This document shows, piece by piece, positions 8,150 to 14,786 of a stretch of 15,692 bases of DNA. Under the pieces are notes generated by a model that did not search any database, was not told the DNA's origin, and was given only the letters and a program-made list of their open reading frames with translations. The stretch's first letter is position 1, and every line of letters begins with the position of its first letter. Origin of the DNA: Methylobacterium sp. (GTDB lineage Bacteria > Pseudomonadota > Alphaproteobacteria > Rhizobiales > Beijerinckiaceae); assembly GCA_021154065.1 (NCBI GenBank), contig JAJKJG010000368.1:1-15692 (forward strand), written 5' to 3'. A program made the translations under genes and the position numbers.

Positions 8150-9184
8150 TTAGGAGTGGTCGATTCGCCCTGCCACCCTCGCCTCGTCGAACATCGCCAT
8201 GCCGCGGTGGCAGGCAGCGGCGGCGCGGATCAGGGCGACCGCGAGCGCCGCGCCGGAGCCTTCGCCAAGCCGCATCCCGAGGGCGAGCAGCGGGATCTTG
8301 CCGAGGCGATCGAGCACCGCCTGATGCGCGCCTTCCGCCGAGAGGTGGCCGGCGACGCAGTGGTCGATCGCGGCGGGCTCAAGCGCGTGCAGCACCGCCG
8401 CGGCGGCCGTCGCCACATAACCGTCGAGCACCACGGGGATGCGCTGCAGCCGCGCCGCGACGATCGCGCCGGCGATCGCCGCGACGTCGCGGCCGCCGAG
8501 CCGGCGCAGCACCTCGAGCGGCTCGTCGAGATGGCCGGCGTGACGGGCGAGCGCGCCCGTCACCGCCTCGAGCTTGCGGGCATAGCCGGCGTCGTCGACC
8601 CCGGTGCCGCGCCCGACCCAAGCCTCGGGCGCGCCGCCGTAAAGGGCGGCGTAGATCGCCGCCGCGACCGTGGTGTTGCCGATGCCCATCTCGCCGACCG
8701 CCAAGAGGTCGGCGCCGCCCGCGACCGCCTCCATGCCGAAGGCCATGGTGGCGACGCAAGATCGCTCGTCCATGGCGGCGTCCGCGACGATGTCCTCGGT
8801 GGGCACATCGAGGGCGAGATCGAAGACCTTGAAGCCGAGGTTGAAGCTCGCGCAGATCTGGTTGATCGCGGCGCCTCCGGCCGCGAAGTTCGCGAGCATC
8901 TGCCGGTTGACCTCGGGCGGATAGGCCGAGACGCCGCGCGCCGCGACGCCATGGCTTGCGGCGAAGACCGCGACGAGCGGTCGTTCGATCGTCGGCGGCG
9001 CCTTGCCTTGCCAGGCGGCAAGCCACTCGACGAGCCATTCGAGCCGGCCGAGGCTGCCGGCGGGCTTCGTCAGGTTGCGCTCGCGCTCGCGCACCGCCGC
9101 GGCCGCGGCCTCGTCAGGGCCGGGCATCATGGCTATCAATCGGCGCATGTCGTCGAACGGCGTGCCGCCCGCGTCGGGGATCAT
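8150..9184 (-). CDS. cobT: Nicotinate-nucleotide--dimethylbenzimidazole phosphoribosyltransferase
   Basis: The 344-residue product transfers the phosphoribosyl group of nicotinate mononucleotide to 5,6-dimethylbenzimidazole, giving alpha-ribazole phosphate for the lower ligand of cobalamin. Family landmarks are all present: LTKPAGSLGRLE (38-49), FAASHGV (74-80), NFAAGGAAINQ (99-109), VGEMGIGNTT (163-172), LDGYVATAAA (253-262) and LGEGSGAALA (306-315), where Glu308 corresponds to the catalytic base (Glu317 in Salmonella CobT). The ATG at 9184 is chosen because AGGAG (9190-9194) lies five bases upstream; a longer frame to 9562 would run back through cobS antisense. The length is normal for the family. 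It is divergent from cobS across 75 bases, which may hold both promoters. It is called cobU in Pseudomonas denitrificans nomenclature. Confidence 0.96.
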   Translation of the reverse strand: MIPDAGGTPFDDMRRLIAMMPGPDEAAAAAVRERERNLTKPAGSLGRLEWLVEWLAAWQGKAPPTIERPLVAVFAASHGVAARGVSAYPPEVNRQMLANFAAGGAAINQICASFNLGFKVFDLALDVPTEDIVADAAMDERSCVATMAFGMEAVAGGADLLAVGEMGIGNTTVAAAIYAALYGGAPEAWVGRGTGVDDAGYARKLEAVTGALARHAGHLDEPLEVLRRLGGRDVAAIAGAIVAARLQRIPVVLDGYVATAAAAVLHALEPAAIDHCVAGHLSAEGAHQAVLDRLGKIPLLALGMRLGEGSGAALAVALIRAAAACHRGMAMFDEARVAGRIDHS

Positions 9185-9189
9185 CGGGA

Positions 9190-9194
9190 CTCCT
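9190..9194 (-). promoter_or_regulatory. Ribosome binding site fixing the cobT start
   Basis: AGGAG on the minus strand is five bases upstream of the ATG at 9184. It decides the start in a frame that stays open for another 378 bases. Confidence 0.7.
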
Positions 9195-9259
9195 GGAGCG
9201 GCGGGCGCAAGCGAAGGCCGCGGCGCGTCTATAGGCGGCACGAGGGCGGGGGTGAAGCG

Positions 9260-10099
9260 ATGTCGGTGAGCGAGCGTCCGGAACGGGCCGATACGGCCGC
9301 TGCCCTGCGCACGCTTTACGCCGACCTCCTGAGGTGCCTGCGGTTCTATTCGCGCCTGCCTGTGCCGGCGCCGGCCTGGGAGCCCGACCCGTACGGGCCG
9401 CCGGACTTCGCGACGATGCCGCGGATGCTGCCGGTCGCGGGCGCGATCATCGGGGCCGTCGGGGCGGCGGTGCTCGTCGGAGCGCAGATGCTCGGGCTCG
9501 GCGCCTTCGTCACGGCGGCGCTCGCCGTCGCGAGCCTGACCCTGGTCACCGGCGCCTTCCACGAGGACGGCCTCGCCGACACGGCGGACGGGTTCGGCGG
9601 CGGATCGACCCCGGAGCGCAGGCTCGAGATCATGAAGGACAGCCGCATCGGCTCCTACGGCGGTGCAGCCCTCGTGCTCGCCTACGTCTTGCGCGTCGCA
9701 TGCCTAGCCGAACTCCTCGCCAGGCTCGGCACGCCCGGGGCGGCGGCGGCGGTGGTGCTCGTCGCAGCGCTGTCGCGCAGCGCCGGCCTTTTGCTGATGA
9801 CGCTCCTGCCGCCAGCGCGGATGACGGGATCCTCCTACGCGGTCGGGCAGCCGGAGCCGGGCGCGGTGGCGCTCGCCTTCGGCGTCTGCGCCGCGTTCGG
9901 GCTCGCGGCCGGGCTCGGCTCTCCCCTCCCCTTTGCCGGCATCATCCTGGGATTCCTCCTCGCGGGCGGCGTCGCGCTGGCGATGACCCGCCTCTCGAAG
10001 CGGCTGATCGGCGGCCAGAGCGGCGACGTCGGCGGCGCGATCCAGCAGCTCGCCGAGATCGCGGCCTATCTCGGCCTCTTGATTGCGGCGCGCCCATAA
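9260..10099 (+). CDS. cobS: Adenosylcobinamide-GDP ribazoletransferase (cobalamin synthase)
   Basis: The 279-residue inner-membrane enzyme joins adenosylcobinamide-GDP with alpha-ribazole (phosphate), the last assembly step of the cobalamin nucleotide loop. It uses the product of the divergent cobT gene. The family signature HEDGLADTADGFGGG (101-115) provides metal-binding acidic residues, followed by DSRIGSYG (127-134) and GDVGGAIQQ (255-263). Hydrophobic segments lie at about 57-98, 136-155, 160-184, 201-219, 222-243 and 264-276, matching the multi-pass CobS topology. The start at 9260 is preceded by GGGGGTGAAG. The upstream open frame to 8096 is antisense to cobT and was not used. The N-terminal 20 residues are more polar than usual. 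It is named cobV in Pseudomonas denitrificans nomenclature. No cobalamin riboswitch can fit in the 75-base upstream spacer. Confidence 0.95.
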   Translation: MSVSERPERADTAAALRTLYADLLRCLRFYSRLPVPAPAWEPDPYGPPDFATMPRMLPVAGAIIGAVGAAVLVGAQMLGLGAFVTAALAVASLTLVTGAFHEDGLADTADGFGGGSTPERRLEIMKDSRIGSYGGAALVLAYVLRVACLAELLARLGTPGAAAAVVLVAALSRSAGLLLMTLLPPARMTGSSYAVGQPEPGAVALAFGVCAAFGLAAGLGSPLPFAGIILGFLLAGGVALAMTRLSKRLIGGQSGDVGGAIQQLAEIAAYLGLLIAARP

Positions 10100-10126
10100 C
10101 GAGATAGCTTCCGAGCCCTGTCGACC

Positions 10127-10315
10127 ATGCCGATCTCGACCCCCTGTATCCGCGTCTGCATTCTCGATCCCGACACCGGGTTGTGCGAGGGCTGCGGGCG
10201 CACGAGCGAGGAGATCGCCGCCTGGTACAGGCTGAGCGAGGAAGAGCGCCTCGCGATCATGAACGGCCTCGATGAGCGGATGCGCAGCGCCTTCGCGCCT
10301 CAGGAGACCGGCTGA
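10127..10315 (+). CDS. DUF1289 domain-containing small Cys protein
   Basis: The 62-residue protein matches the DUF1289 pattern: STPCIRVCILDPDTGLCEGCGRT with Cys7, Cys11, Cys20 and Cys23, then EEIAAWYRLSEEERLAIM. The Cys spacing (C-x3-C-x8-C-x2-C) suggests a bound metal such as zinc or an iron-sulfur cluster, which is an inference; the function of the family is unknown. It starts 27 bases after the cobS stop, so the two are probably cotranscribed. Its TGA stop overlaps the ATG of the aspartic protease gene as TGATG, and the next gene's AGGAG (10302-10306) lies inside its 3' end, so the two are translationally coupled. Confidence 0.9.
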   Translation: MPISTPCIRVCILDPDTGLCEGCGRTSEEIAAWYRLSEEERLAIMNGLDERMRSAFAPQETG

Positions 10316-10317
10316 TG
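10302..10317 (+). promoter_or_regulatory. RBS and TGATG stop-start overlap coupling DUF1289 to the protease
   Basis: AGGAG at 10302-10306 is eight bases from the ATG at 10315. The A of that ATG is the last base of the preceding TGA, a classic reinitiation junction. Confidence 0.75.
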
Positions 10318-11013
10318 CCCGGCGCGGTCGGTCTCGGCATCGTGCTCCTCGCCATGGCGATCCTGGTCGTGAACCAGGCCGAGGCGCCGATCTTCGGTCT
10401 TGCGCCGGGCGAGTTCGCGTCGGTTGCGGCGCTCGGCGCGATGGCGCTTCTCGTCGCGAGCCTGATCGTCGCCGAGTTCCGCGGCCGCTGGGTCAACGGC
10501 CTGCGCGCGATGGCGCTGTGGAGCATGATGCTCGTCGGGCTCGTCGGCTTCTACAGCTACCGGACCGAGCTCCAGCAGGTCGCAGGCCGCATCGCCGGCG
10601 AGCTGATGCCGGGCGAGACGACGGTCACGCCGGGCGGAGAGGTCGTCGTGACCCGACGCATGGACGGCAGCTTTGTCGTCAACGGGCGGGTCAATGACCG
10701 CGACCTCCGGTTCGTCTTCGATACCGGCGCCAGCACCGTGGTCCTGACGAACGAGACCGCGAAGGCGATCGGGCTCGCCCCCTCGAGCCTCCTTTTCATG
10801 ACGCCGGTCTCAACCGCCAACGGCATCACCATGGCGGCTCAGGTCACGATCGAGCGCCTTGCCGTCGGCTCGATCGACGAGCGGCGCGTGCGCGCGCTCG
10901 TGACGAAGCCCGGCGTGCTGCGCGAGAACCTCCTCGGCATGAGCTTCCTCGAGCGGCTCGCCTCCTACGAGGTGCGCCAGAACCGGCTCATCCTGCGCGG
11001 CCGCGGCGCTTGA
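10315..11013 (+). CDS. TIGR02281 family clan AA (retropepsin-like) membrane aspartic protease
   Basis: The 232-residue protein has three N-terminal membrane helices (about 4-20, 33-55, 63-82) and a soluble domain from about residue 105. FVFDTGASTVVLT carries the single catalytic motif with Asp136; like retroviral proteases it would need to dimerise. The later LLGMSFLERLASYEVRQNRLIL is the conserved C-terminal part of the family. Characterised relatives are APRc of Rickettsia, with a similar three-helix anchor, and Caulobacter PerP, which trims the polarity factor PodJ. The catalytic domain most likely faces the periplasm. It overlaps the DUF1289 gene by one base. A strong hairpin follows its stop directly. 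The target protein is unknown. Confidence 0.92.
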   Translation: MPGAVGLGIVLLAMAILVVNQAEAPIFGLAPGEFASVAALGAMALLVASLIVAEFRGRWVNGLRAMALWSMMLVGLVGFYSYRTELQQVAGRIAGELMPGETTVTPGGEVVVTRRMDGSFVVNGRVNDRDLRFVFDTGASTVVLTNETAKAIGLAPSSLLFMTPVSTANGITMAAQVTIERLAVGSIDERRVRALVTKPGVLRENLLGMSFLERLASYEVRQNRLILRGRGA

Positions 11014-11040
11014 GCCGTCCGAGGTTTCCCCTCGGGCGGC
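11014..11040 (+). terminator. Hairpin terminator after the aspartic protease gene
   Basis: GCCGTCCGAGG (11014-11024) pairs with CCTCGGGCGGC (11030-11040) over 11 positions, one being a G-U wobble, with loop TTTCC. It begins at the first base after the stop codon. No T-tract follows, so it may be a weak intrinsic or an RNA-stabilising hairpin. Confidence 0.5.
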
Positions 11041-11085
11041 GCCGCGCTAAAGAGCGCTGACGTTTCCTCGAGACCGGAACCTCCG

Positions 11086-12096
11086 ATGCAGCTCCCGGAC
11101 CAGATGACCGCCGTCGAGATCACCGCGCCGGGGGAGCCCGGCGTCCTCAAGGCGGCGCAGCGCGACATGCCGAAGGTCGGGCCGGACGAGGTGCTCATCG
11201 AGGTCGCGGCGGCAGGGGTGAACCGGCCCGACGTGTTGCAGCGGCGGGGCATGTATGAGCCGCCGCCCAGCACGACGGACATACCGGGGCTCGAGATCGC
11301 CGGCACCGTCGTCGCGGTCGGCAATCACGTGAAGCGCTGGAAGCGCGGCGACCGCGTCTGCGCGCTCGTCGCCGGCGGCGGCTATGCCGAGTACTGCACC
11401 GCGCCGGAGGGGCAGTGCCTGCCGGTGCCCGAGGGCTTCTCGATGATCGAGGCCGCCTGCATCCCCGAGACCTTCTTCACGGTCTGGACCAACGTCTTCC
11501 AGCGCGGACGGCTCCGGCAAAGCGAGACCCTCCTCGTCCATGGCGGCTCGTCCGGCATCGGCACGACGGCGATCCAGCTCGCGAAAGCGTTCGGGGCGAA
11601 GGTGTTCGCGACCGCCGGCTCGGCCGACAAGTGCAAAGCCTGCCAAGATCTCGGAGCGGACCGCGCCATTAACTACAAGACCGAGGATTTCGTCGAGGTC
11701 ATCACCAAGGACACCGGCGGCAAGGGCGTCGACGTGGTCCTCGACATGGTCGGCGGAGACTATATCCCGCGCAGCATCAAGATCATGGCGGTCGAGGGCC
11801 GGCACGTCAGCATCGCCTTCCTGCGCGGCCCCAAGGTCGAGCTCAACGTCGAGCCGGTGATGCGCAAGCGCCTGACCCTCACCGGCTCGACGCTGCGTCC
11901 CCGCCCCGTCGCCGACAAGGCGGCGATCGCGGGCGAGCTCAGCGAGAAGGTCTGGCCGCTGCTCTCGGCCGGCAAGGTGAAGCCCGTGATCTTCAAGACC
12001 TTTCCGCTGGCTAACGCCGCCGAGGCGCACGCCCTCATGGAATCGAGCGAGCACATCGGCAAGATCGCGCTCGTGGTGCGGAACGAAGAGCGCTGA
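11086..12096 (+). CDS. NAD(P)H-quinone oxidoreductase, PIG3-like, MDR superfamily
   Basis: The 336-residue product belongs to the zinc-independent quinone oxidoreductase branch of medium-chain dehydrogenases. AGVNRPDVLQRRGMYEPPP (43-61) and IPGLEIAGTV (66-75) are typical of the PIG3 group; GGGYAEY (97-103) belongs to the catalytic domain. The Rossmann motif HGGSSGIGTTAIQLAKAFGA (152-171) binds NADP(H). The structural zinc cysteines of true alcohol dehydrogenases are absent. It would reduce quinones with NADPH in the cytoplasm, in detoxification or redox balance. The start at 11086 keeps the usual N-terminus (MTAVEITAPG at Met7, 11104, is an alternative start that matches relatives just as well). 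It stands alone, separated by a hairpin from the upstream protease gene. Confidence 0.92.
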   Translation: MQLPDQMTAVEITAPGEPGVLKAAQRDMPKVGPDEVLIEVAAAGVNRPDVLQRRGMYEPPPSTTDIPGLEIAGTVVAVGNHVKRWKRGDRVCALVAGGGYAEYCTAPEGQCLPVPEGFSMIEAACIPETFFTVWTNVFQRGRLRQSETLLVHGGSSGIGTTAIQLAKAFGAKVFATAGSADKCKACQDLGADRAINYKTEDFVEVITKDTGGKGVDVVLDMVGGDYIPRSIKIMAVEGRHVSIAFLRGPKVELNVEPVMRKRLTLTGSTLRPRPVADKAAIAGELSEKVWPLLSAGKVKPVIFKTFPLANAAEAHALMESSEHIGKIALVVRNEER

Positions 12097-12143
12097 TCCG
12101 CCGTCTCTATAGGGAGCGCCTGCAGGCCCCCGGAGATAAGGCC

Positions 12144-12563
12144 ATGACGTCAGCCAATGTGAACGACCGCGCCGGCATCGAGCGGCTCTATCCGCGCGAG
12201 GCTTTCCGATCCGACGCGGCAAAGAACGCCCGCGGCAAGGCCGCCGTGCTGCACGGCGTGCTGATCGCGTCGGAGGTTTCGGAGAGCGGCGACTTCACGC
12301 TCCAGCGCATCCGCAGGCAGACGGGCGAGAGCGATCCGCTCGGCGACACCCGGTTTTTGGCGCCCTTCGCTCATCCGCCCTCAGGGCAGACGGCGAGCTA
12401 CGGCGGAGCCGCGGAAAATCCGGCCGCGCCGGCAACGGCCGAGGGCGGCGAGCCGGACTATGACGGCTTCATCGACCGGATCATCGAGACCGCGAGCCGG
12501 GCAGCCTTCAAGAAGCCGATCGGCCGGCACGAGCCGCGCCTGCGCGGATTCCACGGCGGCTGA
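12144..12563 (+). CDS. Hypothetical protein
   Basis: I do not recognise this 139-residue product. It looks real: GGAG (12132-12135) lies eight bases before the ATG, and codons end in G or C at a level like the neighbours. It opens with MTSANVNDRAGIERLYPREAF and shows no signal peptide, membrane helix or cysteine. The first 70 residues look folded. Residues 75-105 are an Ala/Pro/Gly/Glu-rich linker, and the C-terminal end (YDGFIDRIIETASRAAFKKP, then basic RHEPRLRGFHGG) could be an amphipathic helix with a basic tail. It follows the quinone oxidoreductase after 47 bases and converges with the decayed CBS-BON gene. Function unknown; possibly cytoplasmic. Confidence 0.65.
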   Translation: MTSANVNDRAGIERLYPREAFRSDAAKNARGKAAVLHGVLIASEVSESGDFTLQRIRRQTGESDPLGDTRFLAPFAHPPSGQTASYGGAAENPAAPATAEGGEPDYDGFIDRIIETASRAAFKKPIGRHEPRLRGFHGG

Positions 12564-12604
12564 GGGGGTGGTAAAAGGCCGGTAGGCCCCAAGCCGGCGA
12601 AAGC

Positions 12605-12959
12605 TCAGCCGGCGTCGTTTGCGAACCAGTCGGGCGTGAGGTGATCCTCGACGCGCTTGACGCGGGGGCTTTCGGCCGCCGCCAACGCGAGCGCCCGACG
12701 GCCACGACGATGTTCATCCGGCGCAGATCGACCCACGCTTCACGGCTCAGCCGCTCCTCGACGGCGCGAGCGAGATCGGGATCGCTCCTCGCATCAAGCC
12801 CTGCCGGCGAATGCCGGTAGGTGACGAGGCCGGGCAGCCGGTTTGCCCGGCCGGCACGGCGCTGATCTGACGCTCGATGAGCAGCGTGGCGATCTCCGGC
12901 ACCGGCGCCTCCGGCGCGACCGTCACCACCGGGGCGGTCATCAGGTCCTGCGCTTTCAT
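12605..12959 (-). pseudogene. Decayed CBS-BON domain protein gene, split over three frames
   Basis: A strong GAGGAGG (12964-12970) and ATG (12959) open a clear CBS start: MKAQDLMTAPVVTVAPEAP, then IATLLIERQISAVP (to about 12852). The frame then turns to nonsense and stops at 12747. A second frame holds GLVTYR and the first half of a BON domain, DPDLARAVEERLSREAW followed by RMNIVV (about 12785-12700). A third frame (12697-12605) holds the end of BON: RALALAAAESPRVKRVEDHL and a stop. Intact CBS-BON proteins have two CBS motifs and run to roughly 210-240 residues; here only about 118 codons span the locus, so the second CBS and part of BON are deleted as well as the frame being broken twice. 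The intact type is thought to sense adenosine nucleotides. Only a 70-residue truncated peptide could be made. Confidence 0.8.
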
Positions 12960-13011
12960 CTGTCCTCCTCAACCGCGAATCGGTAGAAGCTCGGCCGAAA
13001 GATCGCGGACG

Positions 13012-13041
13012 TTGCACGGGCGACCTGACATACAATATGCT
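13012..13041 (+). promoter_or_regulatory. Candidate promoter of tctC
   Basis: TTGCAC (13012-13017) and TATGCT (13036-13041) are 18 bases apart, 88 bases before the GTG start at 13129. The -10 box is part of the palindromic block shared with the GntR gene, so a regulator bound there would cover it. Motif match only. Confidence 0.4.
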
Positions 13042-13046
13042 CGGCC
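13028..13046. promoter_or_regulatory. Candidate GntR operator upstream of tctC
   Basis: The block acatacaatatgctcggcc matches 13 of 19 positions of the block at 14722-14740 upstream of the GntR gene. Its core is the inverted repeat CAT-N5-ATG. The arrangement (one copy at the transporter gene, one at the regulator gene) is what local autoregulated FCD-type regulators usually show. Confidence 0.45.
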
Positions 13047-13128
13047 AGCCGCTGCGCAGCCAATTTGAAGCAGGTTCGCGGGACGGTCTTCGGGCCGGTC
13101 CGGACGGGACCGCACGGAGGAAACGCCA

Positions 13129-14247
13129 GTGACGAGAATCAACCCGGGTATCGCCGATGCGTTTGCGGCGGCGAGCGCGATCGCTGTTGCGGCGACGAGC
13201 CTTCCTGCGCTCGCGGCGTGGCAGCCGACCCGGCCGGTCGAGTTCATCGTCCCGGCCGGCACCGGCGGCGGCGCCGATCAGATGGCGCGGGTGATCCAAG
13301 GCATCGTGCAGAAGCACAATCTGATGCCGCAGCCGCTCGTCGTCATCAACAAGGCCGGCGGCGCCGGCGCCGAGGGCTTCCTCGACGTGAAGGGATCGGC
13401 GCGCAACCCGCACAAGATCATCATCACCCTCTCCAACCTGTTCACGACCCCGCTCGCGACGGGGGTGCCGTTCAGGTGGGAGGAGATGACGCCGGTCGCG
13501 ATGCTGGCGCTCGACGAGTTCATCCTGTGGGTCAACGCCAAGGCGCCCTTCAAGGCCGCCAAGGAGTACATCGACGCGGTCAAGGCCGGGACGCCGAACC
13601 AGTTCAAGATGGGCGGCACCGGCTCGAAGCAGGAAGACCAGATCATCACCGCGGCGATCGAGCAGACGACCGGCGTCAAGATGACCTACGTACCCTACAA
13701 GGGCGGCGGCGACGTGGCCGCGCAGCTCGTCGGCGGCCACGTCGACTCGACCGTGAACAACCCGATCGAGGCCGTGGCGCAGTGGCGGGCGGGCGAGTTG
13801 CGGGCGCTGTGCGTCTTCGATGCCCAGCGTATCCCGCTGAAAGAGAAGGTCACCGAGACGCAGTCCTGGGGCGACATCCCGACCTGCAAGGAGCAGGGCC
13901 TCGACATCGAGTATCTGATGCTGCGCGGCATCTTCATGACGCCGGGCGCGACACCCGACCAGGTGGCGTTCTACGTCGATCTCTTCAAGAAGGTGCGCGA
14001 GACCCCGGAGTGGAAGGACTTCATGGAGAAGGGCGCCTTCAACACGACCTTCATGTCCGGCGACGAGTACCGGAGCTGGGTCGCCAAGGCTGCCGAGACG
14101 CATCGCTCGCTGATGGAAAAGGCGGGATTCCTCGCAAAATCCTCAGATTTCATGGCGCGCGCCGGCACCTGCCCGGAGTGCTCTCCCATTCATAGTCAAC
14201 TGAAGAACATCGTACGGGGCTGTTCCTCGCCGCCGCGTGCCTCGTGA
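13129..14247 (+). CDS. Tripartite tricarboxylate transporter substrate-binding protein (TctC/Bug family), with abnormal C-terminal extension
   Basis: The 372-residue product starts at GTG with GGAGG (13116-13120) eight bases upstream. Residues 1-30 are a signal peptide (cleavage after ALA, before AWQPTRPVEF). VEFIVPAGTGGGADQMAR (37-54), VVINKAGGAGAEGF (71-84), YVPYKGGGDVAAQLVGGHVD (187-206) and MTPGATPDQVAFY (270-282) are standard for the family. Such proteins bind carboxylates in the periplasm and deliver them to the TctAB permease. The family normally ends near MEKAGFLAK, here residue 337; the frame then reads on for 35 residues, with three cysteines and no family resemblance, into the tctB region. 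The stop and the tctB start seem to have been lost. With TctB broken and TctA missing, this is an orphan binding protein, though the binding fold itself is complete. Ligand unknown. Confidence 0.88.
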   Translation: MTRINPGIADAFAAASAIAVAATSLPALAAWQPTRPVEFIVPAGTGGGADQMARVIQGIVQKHNLMPQPLVVINKAGGAGAEGFLDVKGSARNPHKIIITLSNLFTTPLATGVPFRWEEMTPVAMLALDEFILWVNAKAPFKAAKEYIDAVKAGTPNQFKMGGTGSKQEDQIITAAIEQTTGVKMTYVPYKGGGDVAAQLVGGHVDSTVNNPIEAVAQWRAGELRALCVFDAQRIPLKEKVTETQSWGDIPTCKEQGLDIEYLMLRGIFMTPGATPDQVAFYVDLFKKVRETPEWKDFMEKGAFNTTFMSGDEYRSWVAKAAETHRSLMEKAGFLAKSSDFMARAGTCPECSPIHSQLKNIVRGCSSPPRAS

Positions 14248-14652
14248 GGTACGACAATTGGCGTATCGGCGCGCGCTGGGGCGAGGACGGGCCGCAGGCC
14301 GGGTACTTCCCGTTCTACATCGGCGTGATCATGTTCGTGGGCGAGCGCATTGGGGACGAGCCTCCTCGCCGGCGCGGAAAGCCGATCGAACTTCCTCGGA
14401 CGCTCAGAGCTCGTGCGTGTGCTGCAGGTGTTCGTGCCGACGGTGATCTACGTCCTGCTGATCGGCTTTCTCGGCCTCTACGTGTCGTCCGCGATCTTCA
14501 TCGCCTTCTTCATGGCCTGGCTCGGCAAGTATCCGCTCTACAAGATCGTGCCGGTTGCGGTCCTGATCCCGGTCGCGCTCTTTTTCATGTTCGAGGTGTG
14601 GTTCCTCGTGCCCCTGCCGAAGGGACCGCTCGAGACCGCGCTCGGCTACTGA
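14214..14652 (+). pseudogene. Frameshifted TctB (small TTT membrane subunit)
   Basis: Two adjacent frames carry the two halves of a TctB/DUF1468 protein. The first reads GLFLAAACLV (from 14217), then RYDNWRIGARWGEDGPQ, AGYFPFYIGVIMFV. The second, from 14341, reads ASALGTSLLAGAESRSNFLG, then helices in VFVPTVIYVLLIGFLGLY and the diagnostic end MFEVWFLVPLPKGPLE, stopping at 14650-14652. Skipping one G in the run 14339-14341 joins them perfectly. The 5' end is also damaged: the first frame meets a stop (14193-14195) with no start before the first helix except GTG 14244, which would cut it. Adding one G near 14216-14219 would instead join it to the tctC frame (QLKNIVRG-LFLAAACLV). TctB is the four-helix small permease subunit. 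No functional TctB can be made from this sequence as given. Confidence 0.85.
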
Positions 14653-14721
14653 TCTCGCTCGCGCTCGACAAGCTCCGGCGGCCGCGGCCGCTCGCCCAGG
14701 CCGAGTGACGTTCACGCAACG

Positions 14722-14740
14722 GCATGCGGTATGCTAAGCC
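14722..14740. promoter_or_regulatory. Candidate GntR autoregulatory operator
   Basis: The block gcatgcggtatgctaagcc shares 13 of 19 bases with the site before tctC. Its core is the perfect inverted repeat GCAT-N5-ATGC (14722-14734). It lies 47 bases before the preferred GTG start of the regulator and includes the ATG at 14724 that would otherwise be the first in-frame start. Confidence 0.45.
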
Positions 14741-14786
14741 GGTCATCCAAGCCTCGCCGGAATCGGCAGGCCAATTGGGGGTACCC

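Noticed and set aside
8096..9259. 388-codon upstream extension of the cobS frame
   Set aside because: It lies antisense to cobT and has shadow-type composition; CobS homologs start near the ATG at 9260.
11047..12222. Minus-strand open frame of 391 codons
   Set aside because: Antisense to the quinone oxidoreductase, composition typical of a shadow frame (Asp/Arg/Leu/Ala/Gly), no domain.
12508..14103. Minus-strand open frame of 531 codons
   Set aside because: Most of it is antisense to tctC. Only its last part (about 12700-12785) is meaningful, as a BON fragment of the decayed CBS-BON gene.
14653..14708. LLISLALDKLRRPRPLAQAE reading after TctB as a remnant of the TctA C-terminus
   Set aside because: Hydrophobic-then-basic ending is vaguely like TctA ends but too short and generic to support.
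14724..14786. ATG at 14724 as start of the GntR regulator
   Set aside because: No Shine-Dalgarno, A/T-ending codons unlike the rest of the gene, and overlap with a palindromic operator-like block; GTG 14787 has a purine-rich RBS and fits the family N-terminus.
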